From Prevotellaceae bacterium (lineage in GTDB: Bacteria; Bacteroidota; Bacteroidia; Bacteroidales; UBA932): a DNA stretch of 7,372 nucleotides. The DNA lies in assembly GCA_031267155.1 (NCBI GenBank), contig JAIRZR010000155.1, positions 1-7,372 on the forward strand, given 5' to 3'. Below are positions 1 through 7,290 of the stretch, piece by piece. How positions within the stretch are numbered: position 1 is the stretch's first letter; each line of letters begins with the position of its first letter. Below the pieces are notes generated by a model. It was not told the origin of the DNA. It did not search any database and saw nothing but the letters and a program-made list of their open reading frames with translations. The translations under genes were made by a program, and so were the position numbers.

Positions 1-61
1 ATAATGTCACACCTTCGGCGTTTTGTAAGGTTTGTGTTTGTTGTTTTGCTATAAAAATAAC

Positions 62-78
62 ATCCCTTCGGGATTTTT
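62..78 (+). terminator. Small hairpin with T run, possible terminator
   Basis: ATCCC (62-66) pairs perfectly with GGGAT (70-74) around a TTC triloop, and the stem runs into five T residues (74-78). An A run at 53-57 lies on the other side, so the structure could also act on the minus strand. The stem is only 5 bp, shorter than a typical strong intrinsic terminator. Its CCCTTCGGG core recurs inverted at 113-121, so it may be part of the local repeat family and not a dedicated terminator. No gene end is visible to its left inside the window. Confidence 0.35.
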
Positions 79-110
79 GTGCTGATATTCAATCATATTC
101 TCAGTAGAAA

Positions 111-187
111 AACCCGAAGGGTTGAAATTATTATAGAAAACAGTACAGGCAATCTAAAAAACCTGAAAGGGTGGCATTATAAAATTA
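111..187 (+). repeat. Two imperfect direct repeats of a GGG-containing intergenic unit
   Basis: Two related units start about 49 bases apart. The first (111-136) begins AACCCGAAGGGTTGAAATTA and the second (160-187) begins AACCTGAAAGGGTGGCATTA; both continue into A/T-rich sequence. Each has an internal complementarity, CCC-GAA-GGG in the first. The first unit's CCCGAAGGG (113-121) is the exact reverse complement of CCCTTCGGG at 64-72. The second unit's TGAAAGGG can pair, with one bulge, with CTCCCTTCA at 195-203. I recall similar GAAGGG-rich intergenic units being widespread in Bacteroidota genomes, but that is memory, not a search. Confidence 0.4.
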
Positions 188-290
188 CGCCGATCTCCCT
201 TCAAAAATACATGCTATTTTGTCTAAACACACAATGCTATACGCAAAAACGGAACGTAATTATTTTTCAATGGACGTAACATTTTTGACA

Positions 291-299
291 CCCCCCCCC
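291..299 (+). repeat. C9 homopolymer tract
   Basis: Nine consecutive C residues follow TTGACA (285-290) and precede TGGGG (300-304), about 140 bases before the macroglobulin start codon. The tract can fold onto GGGG (301-304), and a second C5 run lies at 329-333. A tract of this length is prone to slipped-strand mispairing. Whether it varies in the population, or affects expression, cannot be seen from one sequence. It is also a typical place for a sequencing length error. Confidence 0.6.
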
Positions 300-370
300 T
301 GGGGCTCTATGGGTAATTTTATCGTACACCCCCGTCAATACACCCAATCTCTTTTTTGAAAAAAAATAAT

Positions 371-378
371 TACATTTG
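371..378 (+). promoter_or_regulatory. Bacteroidota-type -7 promoter element for the macroglobulin gene
   Basis: TACATTTG matches the Bacteroidota consensus TAnnTTTG at every fixed position and would place the transcription start near 382, leaving a leader of roughly 58 bases before the ATG at 440. The partner -33 element is weak: the only nearby TTTG (355-358) is 12 bases upstream, too close for the usual spacing of about 19. A short inverted repeat CATAC/GTATG (387-391 with 400-404) would lie at the 5' end of the transcript and could form a small leader hairpin. This is the best promoter candidate for the two-gene unit. Confidence 0.5.
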
Positions 379-439
379 CAGACGTTCATACGCGATAAAG
401 TATGGCCTATATTGTTGGTTCTTATAAAATTGAAATATT

Positions 440-3400
440 ATGTACTATAAAAAATTACTGTTAATTACTATCGCTGCACTGTTTTTATGTTCGTGCAAGT
501 CCAAACAGAGTGATGAAAACATCTCTCCAAGTTATAATCCATATATTGAAGCGTTTACTTCCGGGGACATTTCTGTGAAGTCAAGCATCATTGTACAGTT
601 GTCCGAGCCGTCGCACTTGGATTCGGAAGAATCCATAAGCAATGAACTGTTTGATATTTCGCCTTCGGTAAAAGGGAAGATACAGATGCTGAACGATCGT
701 ACCTTTTCTTTTGTACCTGATGAAAATCTCAAAATCAATCAGCGGTATGCAGTAAAATTCGATGTAGGAAAAGCAGTTAAAAATGTCGACAAAGAGTTCC
801 GCAAGTTCGAATTCAGTTTTTCGACCATAAAGCCATCGTTTTACATGTCGCGCGAAGGATTGAAGCTGTACAGCGAGACCGCGCCGCACATGTTTCAATT
901 GGTCAGGGAAATACACATCTCCGACTATGCCGATCCCGCCGGGGTGGAGAAAATGCTCACAGTCAAGCTGAACGATAAGACGCCGGCAATCAAATGGGAA
1001 CACGAAGGCAACAGGCATACCTTTACTATAGACAGCATAAAAGCCGGCGAATCTGCTTCCGAAATGAAGCTCAATCTTAACGCAAAGAGCATCGGCGGCG
1101 ATCTGACGGACGATGAAACGCTTCGAATACCAAGCAAGTATGAGTTTGACATACTGGGAATCACATCAAGCGACGAAGACGGGAATCAGGTCATTATATG
1201 CCGGTTTTCGGCGCCCATCGACGCCAAGCAGAATCTGAAAGGCATCGTTACCATCGAAGAATACCGGTTTACGTACCGGGTATCGCTGAACACAATACTG
1301 CTGTATCCATCCGAAAGGCTTACGGGACAGGTTACTCTGACAGTATTCGAGAGCCTGAAAAGCGCCAACGGAGGCAATTTCGGGAAAAACTATACCGAAG
1401 AACTGCTTTTCGAATCAGACAGTCCCGAAATCAAGTTTTTAGCCAAGGGAAACATACTCCCGACCTCGAGCAACGGGACAATCATGCCGTTTCAGGCTGT
1501 CTCGGTAAAATCGGTTACTGCCAAAGTGATAAAGATATACGAGAACAATGTAATGCAGTTTTTGCAGGTAAACTCTCTCGGTGGAAATTCGGAACTGAAG
1601 CGTGCCGGACGGCTGATTGCCGTCAAAACCATTCGCCTTGACGAAAACAGGACAGTCAAGGAACTGCGCCGCTGGAGCACATACGCACTGGATCTGTCAA
1701 AGCTGGTAACTCCCGAACAGGGAGCAATTTACAGAATCGAGCTTTTCTTTACGAAAAAGCAGGCTATCACGGATTGCGACGATCAGGACGAAGAGGATCC
1801 CGAACAGAATATTTCCGATGAAGAACAGCTGAAAAAGCTGGAACACAACTACGATAATCCGCAGATGTACGAATACGAATACTATAATTACTATTATGAC
1901 GACAACGAAAGTTACGAGGATTCTTCAAATCCCTGCACCGCACAGTATTACCGGGATAACAGCAGGTGTCGCGCGGCGAAAAACATACTCGCTTCCGACC
2001 TCGGTATTGTAGCCAAAGCAGGAACGAAAAACTCGGTGCGCTTTATAGTAACAAACATACATTCAATAAGTCCCGTATCTTCGGTCGAGATGGAAATCTA
2101 CAATTACCAGCAGCAGCTGATCGGCAGGGGAATAACGAATGCCGAAGGATTTGCCGACGTCGAAGTGAAGGGAAAACCCTTTATTGCAATTGCCAAGCAG
2201 GGCGCGCAGAGAGGATATTTGCAGATGTCGGAAGGTTTGTCGATATCGCTCAGCCGTTTCGATGTTGCGGGCGACGCCGTTAAAAACGGGATAAAGGGAT
2301 TTATCTACGGGGAAAGGGGCGTCTGGAGACCGGGAGATTCCATCTTCCTGACATTCATACTTCAAGACCTGGAAAACAGCCTTCCCGCTTCACATCCCGT
2401 AACTTTGGAAATAACGGACGCCAGAGGCAGAGTTGTCAACAGGCAAAGTAAAATAGGCGGAATAAACGGATTCTATAATTTTGTCTATCAGACAGGTGAT
2501 GATGCTCCAACAGGAAACTGGCTTGCCTCGGTAAAAGTTGGCGGAGTTTCGTTCAGTAAAATCCTGAAAGTGGAAACAGTCAAGCCTAACAGGCTGAAAA
2601 TAAACCTGACATTCCAGCAGGACGAGCTGGAACTGCAGACGCCGATAGCCGCCTCGCTGTCTTCCACATGGCTGCACGGAGCGCCGGCAAAAAATCTCAG
2701 CGCCGAAATATCCATGTACCTTAGTCCGGTAAAGACTGTGTTTAAGGGATTTGAAGGATATGTTTTTGATGATCCCACAAAAACCTTTGAGGCAGATCAG
2801 AAAACCTTTTTCTCGGGAAACCTGAACAGCGAGGGAACGGTAAACTTCTCGCAGACAGTCAATGTAGGCAACAAGCCTTCGGGCAAACTCAGGGCAAACT
2901 TCGTTACCCGGGTTTTTGAAGAGGGAGGCGATTTCAGTATCGACAATGTGAGCAAGGAAATATCGCCGTACAGGAGATATGTGGGGATTTCACAGCCGAA
3001 GGGAACAGGCTTCAACAATATGCTGGAAACGGATAAGAACCAGGTATTTGACATTGTTCTTCTCAACAAATCGGGGAAAGCCGTTTCCGAGCAGCCGGAG
3101 GTGAAAATCACGGTATATAAACTTGGATGGAGCTGGTGGTGGAGTTCGTCCGACAATCAGCTTGCCAATTTCAACTACAGCCAGTACACTACGCCTCTGC
3201 ACGAAGAAACCGTCAAAATATCCGGAGGACACGGAGTGTTTTCATACAAGGCATCCCACAATCAGTATGGATTTTACCTGATAAAGGCGACGGATAAAAG
3301 CGGGGTACACAGCGCCGGTACGGTTGCATATTACGACTGGCCCGGATGGGGCGGACGGGCAAGGCAGGGAAGCGAAGGCTCGACGATGCTGATGTTCGAA

Positions 3401-5989
3401 AGCGATAAAAAATCATACGATGCAGGTGAAAATGCCATAATTACATTCCCTTCGTCGAATACCGCCAAAGCGCTCGTAAGCATCGAAAACGGGACTAAAG
3501 TGCTGAGCAACTACTGGGTTGCATGTGAAGACGGCGATACAAAAATCGAAATCAAAACCACTCCCGAAATGACCCCCAACGTCTATGTGTCCATAACTCT
3601 GGTACAGCCCCATGCACAGACGCAGAATGATCTGCCTGTAAGACTGTTCGGCGTCATTCCCGTGAATGTTGTCGATCCCGAAACAAAACTTTCGCCCGTG
3701 CTTGGCGTTCCCGCGAGCATACGTCCGGAAGAAAGCTATGCAGTCACTGTAAGCGAGGAAAAAGGCAAGCCGATGACTTATACGCTTGCCGTTGTCGATG
3801 AAGGGCTGCTCGATCTGACCAGGTTCAGAACGCCAAATCCCTGGGACTATTTCTACGCAAAGGAAGCGCTGGGCGTAAATACCTGGGACATGTACGAATC
3901 GCTGATTGGCGCTTATGGCGGGCGAATCGAGCAGCTGTTTGCCATAGGAGGCGATGATGCCGCTTCGGCAAACAGAACCAAAGTCAACAGGTTCAAGCCC
4001 GTGGTAACTTTTATCGGACCCTTCTCGCTGGACAGGGGCAGGAAAGCCACTCACAACCTGAAGATGCACAGCTATATCGGTTCGGTAAAGGTGATGCTTG
4101 TGGCAGGCGACAGAAAGGCGTACGGAAATGCCGAGAAGGTGGTTCCCGTTAAAAAACCGCTCATGGTTCTGGCTACAATGCCGCGCGTTATAGGTCCGGA
4201 CGAGGAAATCGACCTGCCCGTAACGCTGTTCTCGATGGATGACAAAATAAGCAAGGCAACCGTATCTGTCGAAGTAAACGACCTGTTTACTATACTGGAA
4301 GAAAATAAACGCACTGTCGAATTTGAGTCTGCCGGAGAGGAAATGACGACATTCAAACTGAAAGTGAAAAAGCAGACCGGCGCCGGCAATGTGAAAATCG
4401 TCGCCGTCTCCGGAAACGAACGTTCGGAATATAATGTTGAAATAGAAGTGCGTACCCCCAATCCTCCATTGACAAAAGTTCACTCGTTTGTTCTGGAAGC
4501 CGGCAAAAGCAGTTCGATATCGGAAGAACTGCACGGAATGAAAGGTACGAACAGTGGAAGGATAGAAGCATCGGTCATTCCGCCGCTGAATTTGGGACAG
4601 CGGCTTAACTATCTGATTCAATATCCGCACGGATGCCTGGAACAGACCACTTCCGCCGCCTTCCCGCAACTGTATCTTAATTCGGTTATCGACATGAACG
4701 AAAAGGACAGAACCGGCGCCTCGTACAATGTCAAAGCCGCATTGAACAAATTGAAGAATTTTGCCGGATACGAAGGCGGGTTCACTTACTGGCCCGGAGA
4801 AAGCTCGTATAATGACTGGACAACAAGCTATGCCGGCGACTTTATGCTCGAAGCGGAGAAAAAGGGATTTTCACTGCCAAGCGGACTGAAACAGGGATGG
4901 TTGAAATATCAGCAGAAAAAAGCCCGCACCTGGGCGATGAGCAGTCAAAAAGGCTCGTACTATTCCTATTCCCAACATGATCTGGATCAGGCATACAGGC
5001 TCTACACCCTTTCCAAAGCCAAAACTCCCGAACTGGGAGCCATGAACAGGCTGAAGGAGGATAAAACCATCTCGGTACAAACACGCTGGGTGCTTGCCGC
5101 CGCATACGCTCTGGCTGGACAGCCCGAAATTGCAGAAAAAATAATCGAAAACACCGGAACCAATGTCAAGGAATATTCTTCGTTTTCGCAGACTTACGGA
5201 TCGAGTACCAGAGACATGGCGCTGATAGTTGACGCCCTGCTGCTGATGGGACGCGAAAGCGCGGCATTCGAGATGGTGCGCAATCTTTCGGAAAGGCTCA
5301 ACTCAAACCGCTGGATGAGTACCCAGACCACTGCCTACGCTCTCATGGGAATATCGCGTTATGCCGAGAACCTGAAGAATGGCAGTTCCATCAATATGGA
5401 ATATACATGCAACGGCAGTAAGAATGTTGTAAATTCCAGTAAGTCAATATGGGTTTCGAATCTTGGCGACTTGACTTCGGGACGGTTTGATGTGACGAAC
5501 AAAGCGCAAAACAGTGTTTATGTACAGATTTCGACAACGGGCACGCCTGTCGAAGGGCAGGAAACAGCCGCGGAAAACAAGATAAAGCTTAAGGTCTGGT
5601 TTTCCGACGGCAAGACAGTGATAGATCCTTCCAGACTGAAACAGGGAACGGATTTTTACGCTGTTGTTGATGTGGTAAATACAAGTCCGGCGGGAGAATC
5701 GTATTCGAATGTCGCCCTGACACAGATATTTCCGTCCGGATGGGAAATAATGAACAACCGTCTGCTGGGTATCGAAACCGACGGGGATGCAGGCAATTAT
5801 GACTATTGCGATATCAGGGATGACAGAGTATATACTTATTTCAGCCTTAAAAACCCGAAGCAGTTCAGGGTGAAACTCACTGCGGCATACGCGGGCAGGT
5901 TCTATCTTCCTGCCGCAAAGGTCGAAGCGATGTACGACGGCACGATAAGCGCCAACAGCACGGGTCAGTGGGTCGAGGTTGTCAAGTGA
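440..5989 (+). CDS. Alpha-2-macroglobulin family lipoprotein with intact thioester (COG2373, YfhM-like)
   Basis: An envelope-anchored protease trap of the bacterial alpha-2-macroglobulin family. In this family, cleavage of a bait region exposes a thioester that covalently captures the attacking protease. The 1849 residues begin with a lipoprotein signal: Lys4-Lys5, a hydrophobic core, then lipobox Leu16-Cys17-Ser18-Cys19, so Cys19 would be lipidated. No acidic residues directly follow Cys19, so the Bacteroidota surface-export signal is not evident and a periplasm-facing location is inferred. An Ig-like N-terminal domain covers about 35-130. A Tyr- and acid-rich insert (446-498) precedes conserved Cys499 and Cys510. 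A macroglobulin block GERGVWRPGD is at 624-633, and a Trp cluster WSWWW at 897-901. The bait-region domain spans about 983-1145, including VVDEGLLDLT (1118-1127). The central A2M domain begins near Phe1185. The thioester Cys1399-Leu-Glu-Gln1402 lies in PHGCLEQ and opens an alpha-helical thioester domain containing GGFTYWPG. The C-terminal macroglobulin domain includes IFPSGWEI. The frame is unbroken and the length is near family norm. No Shine-Dalgarno motif precedes the ATG. Family assignment is very secure; actual protease targets are unknown. Confidence 0.96.
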   Translation: MYYKKLLLITIAALFLCSCKSKQSDENISPSYNPYIEAFTSGDISVKSSIIVQLSEPSHLDSEESISNELFDISPSVKGKIQMLNDRTFSFVPDENLKINQRYAVKFDVGKAVKNVDKEFRKFEFSFSTIKPSFYMSREGLKLYSETAPHMFQLVREIHISDYADPAGVEKMLTVKLNDKTPAIKWEHEGNRHTFTIDSIKAGESASEMKLNLNAKSIGGDLTDDETLRIPSKYEFDILGITSSDEDGNQVIICRFSAPIDAKQNLKGIVTIEEYRFTYRVSLNTILLYPSERLTGQVTLTVFESLKSANGGNFGKNYTEELLFESDSPEIKFLAKGNILPTSSNGTIMPFQAVSVKSVTAKVIKIYENNVMQFLQVNSLGGNSELKRAGRLIAVKTIRLDENRTVKELRRWSTYALDLSKLVTPEQGAIYRIELFFTKKQAITDCDDQDEEDPEQNISDEEQLKKLEHNYDNPQMYEYEYYNYYYDDNESYEDSSNPCTAQYYRDNSRCRAAKNILASDLGIVAKAGTKNSVRFIVTNIHSISPVSSVEMEIYNYQQQLIGRGITNAEGFADVEVKGKPFIAIAKQGAQRGYLQMSEGLSISLSRFDVAGDAVKNGIKGFIYGERGVWRPGDSIFLTFILQDLENSLPASHPVTLEITDARGRVVNRQSKIGGINGFYNFVYQTGDDAPTGNWLASVKVGGVSFSKILKVETVKPNRLKINLTFQQDELELQTPIAASLSSTWLHGAPAKNLSAEISMYLSPVKTVFKGFEGYVFDDPTKTFEADQKTFFSGNLNSEGTVNFSQTVNVGNKPSGKLRANFVTRVFEEGGDFSIDNVSKEISPYRRYVGISQPKGTGFNNMLETDKNQVFDIVLLNKSGKAVSEQPEVKITVYKLGWSWWWSSSDNQLANFNYSQYTTPLHEETVKISGGHGVFSYKASHNQYGFYLIKATDKSGVHSAGTVAYYDWPGWGGRARQGSEGSTMLMFESDKKSYDAGENAIITFPSSNTAKALVSIENGTKVLSNYWVACEDGDTKIEIKTTPEMTPNVYVSITLVQPHAQTQNDLPVRLFGVIPVNVVDPETKLSPVLGVPASIRPEESYAVTVSEEKGKPMTYTLAVVDEGLLDLTRFRTPNPWDYFYAKEALGVNTWDMYESLIGAYGGRIEQLFAIGGDDAASANRTKVNRFKPVVTFIGPFSLDRGRKATHNLKMHSYIGSVKVMLVAGDRKAYGNAEKVVPVKKPLMVLATMPRVIGPDEEIDLPVTLFSMDDKISKATVSVEVNDLFTILEENKRTVEFESAGEEMTTFKLKVKKQTGAGNVKIVAVSGNERSEYNVEIEVRTPNPPLTKVHSFVLEAGKSSSISEELHGMKGTNSGRIEASVIPPLNLGQRLNYLIQYPHGCLEQTTSAAFPQLYLNSVIDMNEKDRTGASYNVKAALNKLKNFAGYEGGFTYWPGESSYNDWTTSYAGDFMLEAEKKGFSLPSGLKQGWLKYQQKKARTWAMSSQKGSYYSYSQHDLDQAYRLYTLSKAKTPELGAMNRLKEDKTISVQTRWVLAAAYALAGQPEIAEKIIENTGTNVKEYSSFSQTYGSSTRDMALIVDALLLMGRESAAFEMVRNLSERLNSNRWMSTQTTAYALMGISRYAENLKNGSSINMEYTCNGSKNVVNSSKSIWVSNLGDLTSGRFDVTNKAQNSVYVQISTTGTPVEGQETAAENKIKLKVWFSDGKTVIDPSRLKQGTDFYAVVDVVNTSPAGESYSNVALTQIFPSGWEIMNNRLLGIETDGDAGNYDYCDIRDDRVYTYFSLKNPKQFRVKLTAAYAGRFYLPAAKVEAMYDGTISANSTGQWVEVVK
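5975..5978 (+). promoter_or_regulatory. GAGG motif, possible ribosome binding site for an upstream tsaD start
   Basis: GAGG lies inside the last codons of the macroglobulin gene, seven bases before GTG 5986-5988. That GTG overlaps the macroglobulin stop as GTGA (5986-5989), a classic arrangement for translational coupling. The motif is 22 bases from ATG 6001, too far to serve it directly. Bacteroidota rarely depend on Shine-Dalgarno pairing, so this may be chance; it is listed because it bears on which tsaD start is used. Confidence 0.25.
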
Positions 5990-6000
5990 AATTCAGTGAT

Positions 6001-7032
6001 ATGATCAGGATACTGGGGATAGAATCGTCCTGCGACGATACTTCGGCGGCTGTAACATGCGACAGGGTTTTGCTGTCGAATGTCATTGCAAGCCAGAAGG
6101 TGCACGAAAAATATGGCGGGGTTATTCCCGAACTTGCATCCAGAATGCATCAGCAAAATATTATTCCCGTGGTTGATACGGCTTTCAGGGAGGCAAATGT
6201 TACGAAAAACGATCTTGACGCAGTCGCTTATACGCGTGGTCCGGGTCTGATGGGCTCGCTTCTGGTTGGCGTTTCCTTTGCCAAGGGACTGGCTGCTTCA
6301 ATCGGCGTCCCTCTGATTGAAGTGAATCATCTGCAGGGACATGTGCTTTCCCTCTTTCTGGAAGAAGAGGGAAAGACAAAGTCCTTTCCTTCTTTGCCGT
6401 TCCTCTGCCTGCTGGTCTCGGGAGGACATACGCAAATTATTGTTGTTAAAGATTATCTGGATTTTGAGATCATAGGCGCTACTATAGACGATGCGGCGGG
6501 AGAGGCTTTCGACAAGTGCGCAAAGGTCATGGGATTGCCCTATCCGGGAGGTCCGGTGATTGATTCGCTGGCAAAAACGGGAAATCCGGACGCTTTTTCT
6601 TTCGCCAAACCCAGAGTCGGCGGTCTTGACTACAGTTTTAGCGGCTTGAAAACGTCGTTCCTGTATTCTCTCCAGAAAAAGGTCGCCGAAAATCCCGGAT
6701 TTATCGAAGAGAATAAAGCCGATCTGTGCGCTTCCATCCAAAAAACGATTATCGACGTCCTGATGGATAAACTGCTTAAAGCGGTCGCAAAAACAGGAAT
6801 AAACGAGGTGGCTATCGCAGGCGGCGTTTCCGCAAACTCCGGCTTAATCGACAGACTGCAGCAAAATGGCAGGAAATACGGATGGAATGTCTTCGTCCCC
6901 GAACGCAGATTTACTACAGATAACGCCGCAATGATCGCTGTTACAGGATATTTTAAATACCAAAAATCACTGTTCTCTTCTCTCGATGAAATACCGCTGG
7001 CAAGAATGGGAAGTTCTCTGAGCCCCCGTTAG
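6001..7032 (+). CDS. tsaD: tRNA N6-threonylcarbamoyladenosine (t6A37) transferase subunit TsaD
   Basis: Cytoplasmic enzyme that transfers the threonylcarbamoyl group from threonylcarbamoyl-AMP to adenosine 37 of ANN-decoding tRNAs. In bacteria it works with TsaB and TsaE, with TsaC or TsaC2 making the intermediate; none of these partners is in the window. The Kae1/TsaD ASKHA fold is clear. The N-terminal motif ILGIESSCDDTS is at 4-15. Metal ligands His110 and His114 lie in NHLQGH, and Asp307 in TTDNAAMIA is the third. The nucleotide-binding motif SGGHT is at 140-144, YSFSGLKT starts at 211, and AGGVSAN is at 273-279. All key residues are present. ATG 6001 gives 343 residues, matching the family, where the protein normally begins one to three residues before ILGIESSCDD. 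GTG 5986 (348 residues) is a serious alternative because it overlaps the upstream stop and has GAGG at good spacing; GTG 5968 is unlikely. It is 11 bases downstream of the macroglobulin gene with no promoter visible between, so cotranscription is expected. Ends at TAG. Confidence 0.96.
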   Translation: MIRILGIESSCDDTSAAVTCDRVLLSNVIASQKVHEKYGGVIPELASRMHQQNIIPVVDTAFREANVTKNDLDAVAYTRGPGLMGSLLVGVSFAKGLAASIGVPLIEVNHLQGHVLSLFLEEEGKTKSFPSLPFLCLLVSGGHTQIIVVKDYLDFEIIGATIDDAAGEAFDKCAKVMGLPYPGGPVIDSLAKTGNPDAFSFAKPRVGGLDYSFSGLKTSFLYSLQKKVAENPGFIEENKADLCASIQKTIIDVLMDKLLKAVAKTGINEVAIAGGVSANSGLIDRLQQNGRKYGWNVFVPERRFTTDNAAMIAVTGYFKYQKSLFSSLDEIPLARMGSSLSPR

Positions 7033-7098
7033 TACCTAACCCGGACAAGCCGGAACCAAACAGGCAAACTGTAATTTCCCGTAGCTTCCCGTCCAATG

Positions 7099-7128
7099 TT
7101 TGCATATCGAAAAAAACAGATACTTTTG
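7099..7128 (+). promoter_or_regulatory. Bacteroidota-type promoter (TTTG / TAnnTTTG)
   Basis: TTTG at 7099-7102 and TACTTTTG at 7121-7128 match the Bacteroidota -33 and -7 consensus at every fixed position, with an 18-base spacer close to the usual 19 or so. The transcription start would fall near 7132. It points rightward, away from tsaD, into DNA without an obvious gene. What it transcribes is unclear: a short peptide, a small RNA, or a gene beyond the window edge. The paired TTCCCGT repeat directly upstream could be an operator, but at 7 bp it may be chance. Confidence 0.55.
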
Positions 7129-7135
7129 TATAAAA

Positions 7136-7264
7136 ATGTTGAAAACAAGTAGTTTAACGTACCAAAATCCGTTGAAACACGATTTACAGACTTGGCGGCT
7201 ATTCGCCAATCAATCTCACCTTCAACAATGGCGGCTGGAAAAGCGGCGCCGGACTAGAGAATGA
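7136..7264 (+). CDS. Doubtful 42-codon reading frame behind the promoter
   Basis: This frame starts with ATG eight bases after the -7 element and ends at TGA 7262-7264, so its message would be nearly leaderless. The product would be 42 residues, Gln-rich in the middle with a basic tail EKRRRTRE. There is no signal peptide, no membrane segment and no domain I recognise. Frames of this length arise often by chance, and it contains the 7192-7209 hairpin. The only support is its position relative to the promoter. A non-coding small RNA is at least as likely. Confidence 0.12.
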   Translation: MLKTSSLTYQNPLKHDLQTWRLFANQSHLQQWRLEKRRRTRE

Positions 7265-7290
7265 CGATAAACATCGCCGAAGTATTGCCA

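Larger units (their letters stand above)
1..439. other. Non-coding region upstream of the macroglobulin gene
   Basis: I see no supportable gene here. The stretch is A/T-rich compared with the coding DNA that follows and is built from short hairpins and degenerate repeats. From left to right: a weak inverted repeat ACCTT/AAGGT (11-15 with 27-31) followed by T-rich sequence; a compact hairpin with a T run at 62-78; two related repeat units between 111 and 187; a C9 tract at 291-299; a second C5 run at 329-333; and a Bacteroidota-type promoter element at 371-378. A 66-codon frame (79-279, GTG start) crosses the repeats. It has no recognisable domain and is not called. The left part may be the terminator region of a gene lying outside the window. 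Confidence 0.7.

Noticed and set aside
79..279. A 66-codon plus-strand frame starting with GTG
   Set aside because: It runs through the hairpin and both degenerate repeat units, has no domain or signal, and its start lies in the T run of a hairpin. It looks like translated repeat DNA.
1..439. CRISPR array or tRNA gene in the repeat-rich upstream region
   Set aside because: The repeats are only two diverged units without regular spacers, and I found no cloverleaf or conserved tRNA arm sequences.
3413..4669. A 418-codon open frame on the minus strand inside the macroglobulin gene
   Set aside because: It lies wholly antisense to a gene with clear homology, has no recognisable domain, and its translation is rich in Phe, His and Arg as expected from the reverse complement of this codon usage.
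5968..5970. GTG 5968 as the tsaD start
   Set aside because: It would add 11 residues (MGRGCQVKFSD) not expected in the family and overlap the upstream gene by 22 bases; ATG 6001 or GTG 5986 fit better.
6298..6741. A 147-codon minus-strand frame inside tsaD
   Set aside because: It is antisense to conserved TsaD motifs and has no independent support.
7192..7209. TTGGCG/CGCCAA hairpin as a terminator
   Set aside because: The 6-bp stem is not followed by a T run and it lies downstream of the promoter, not at a gene end.
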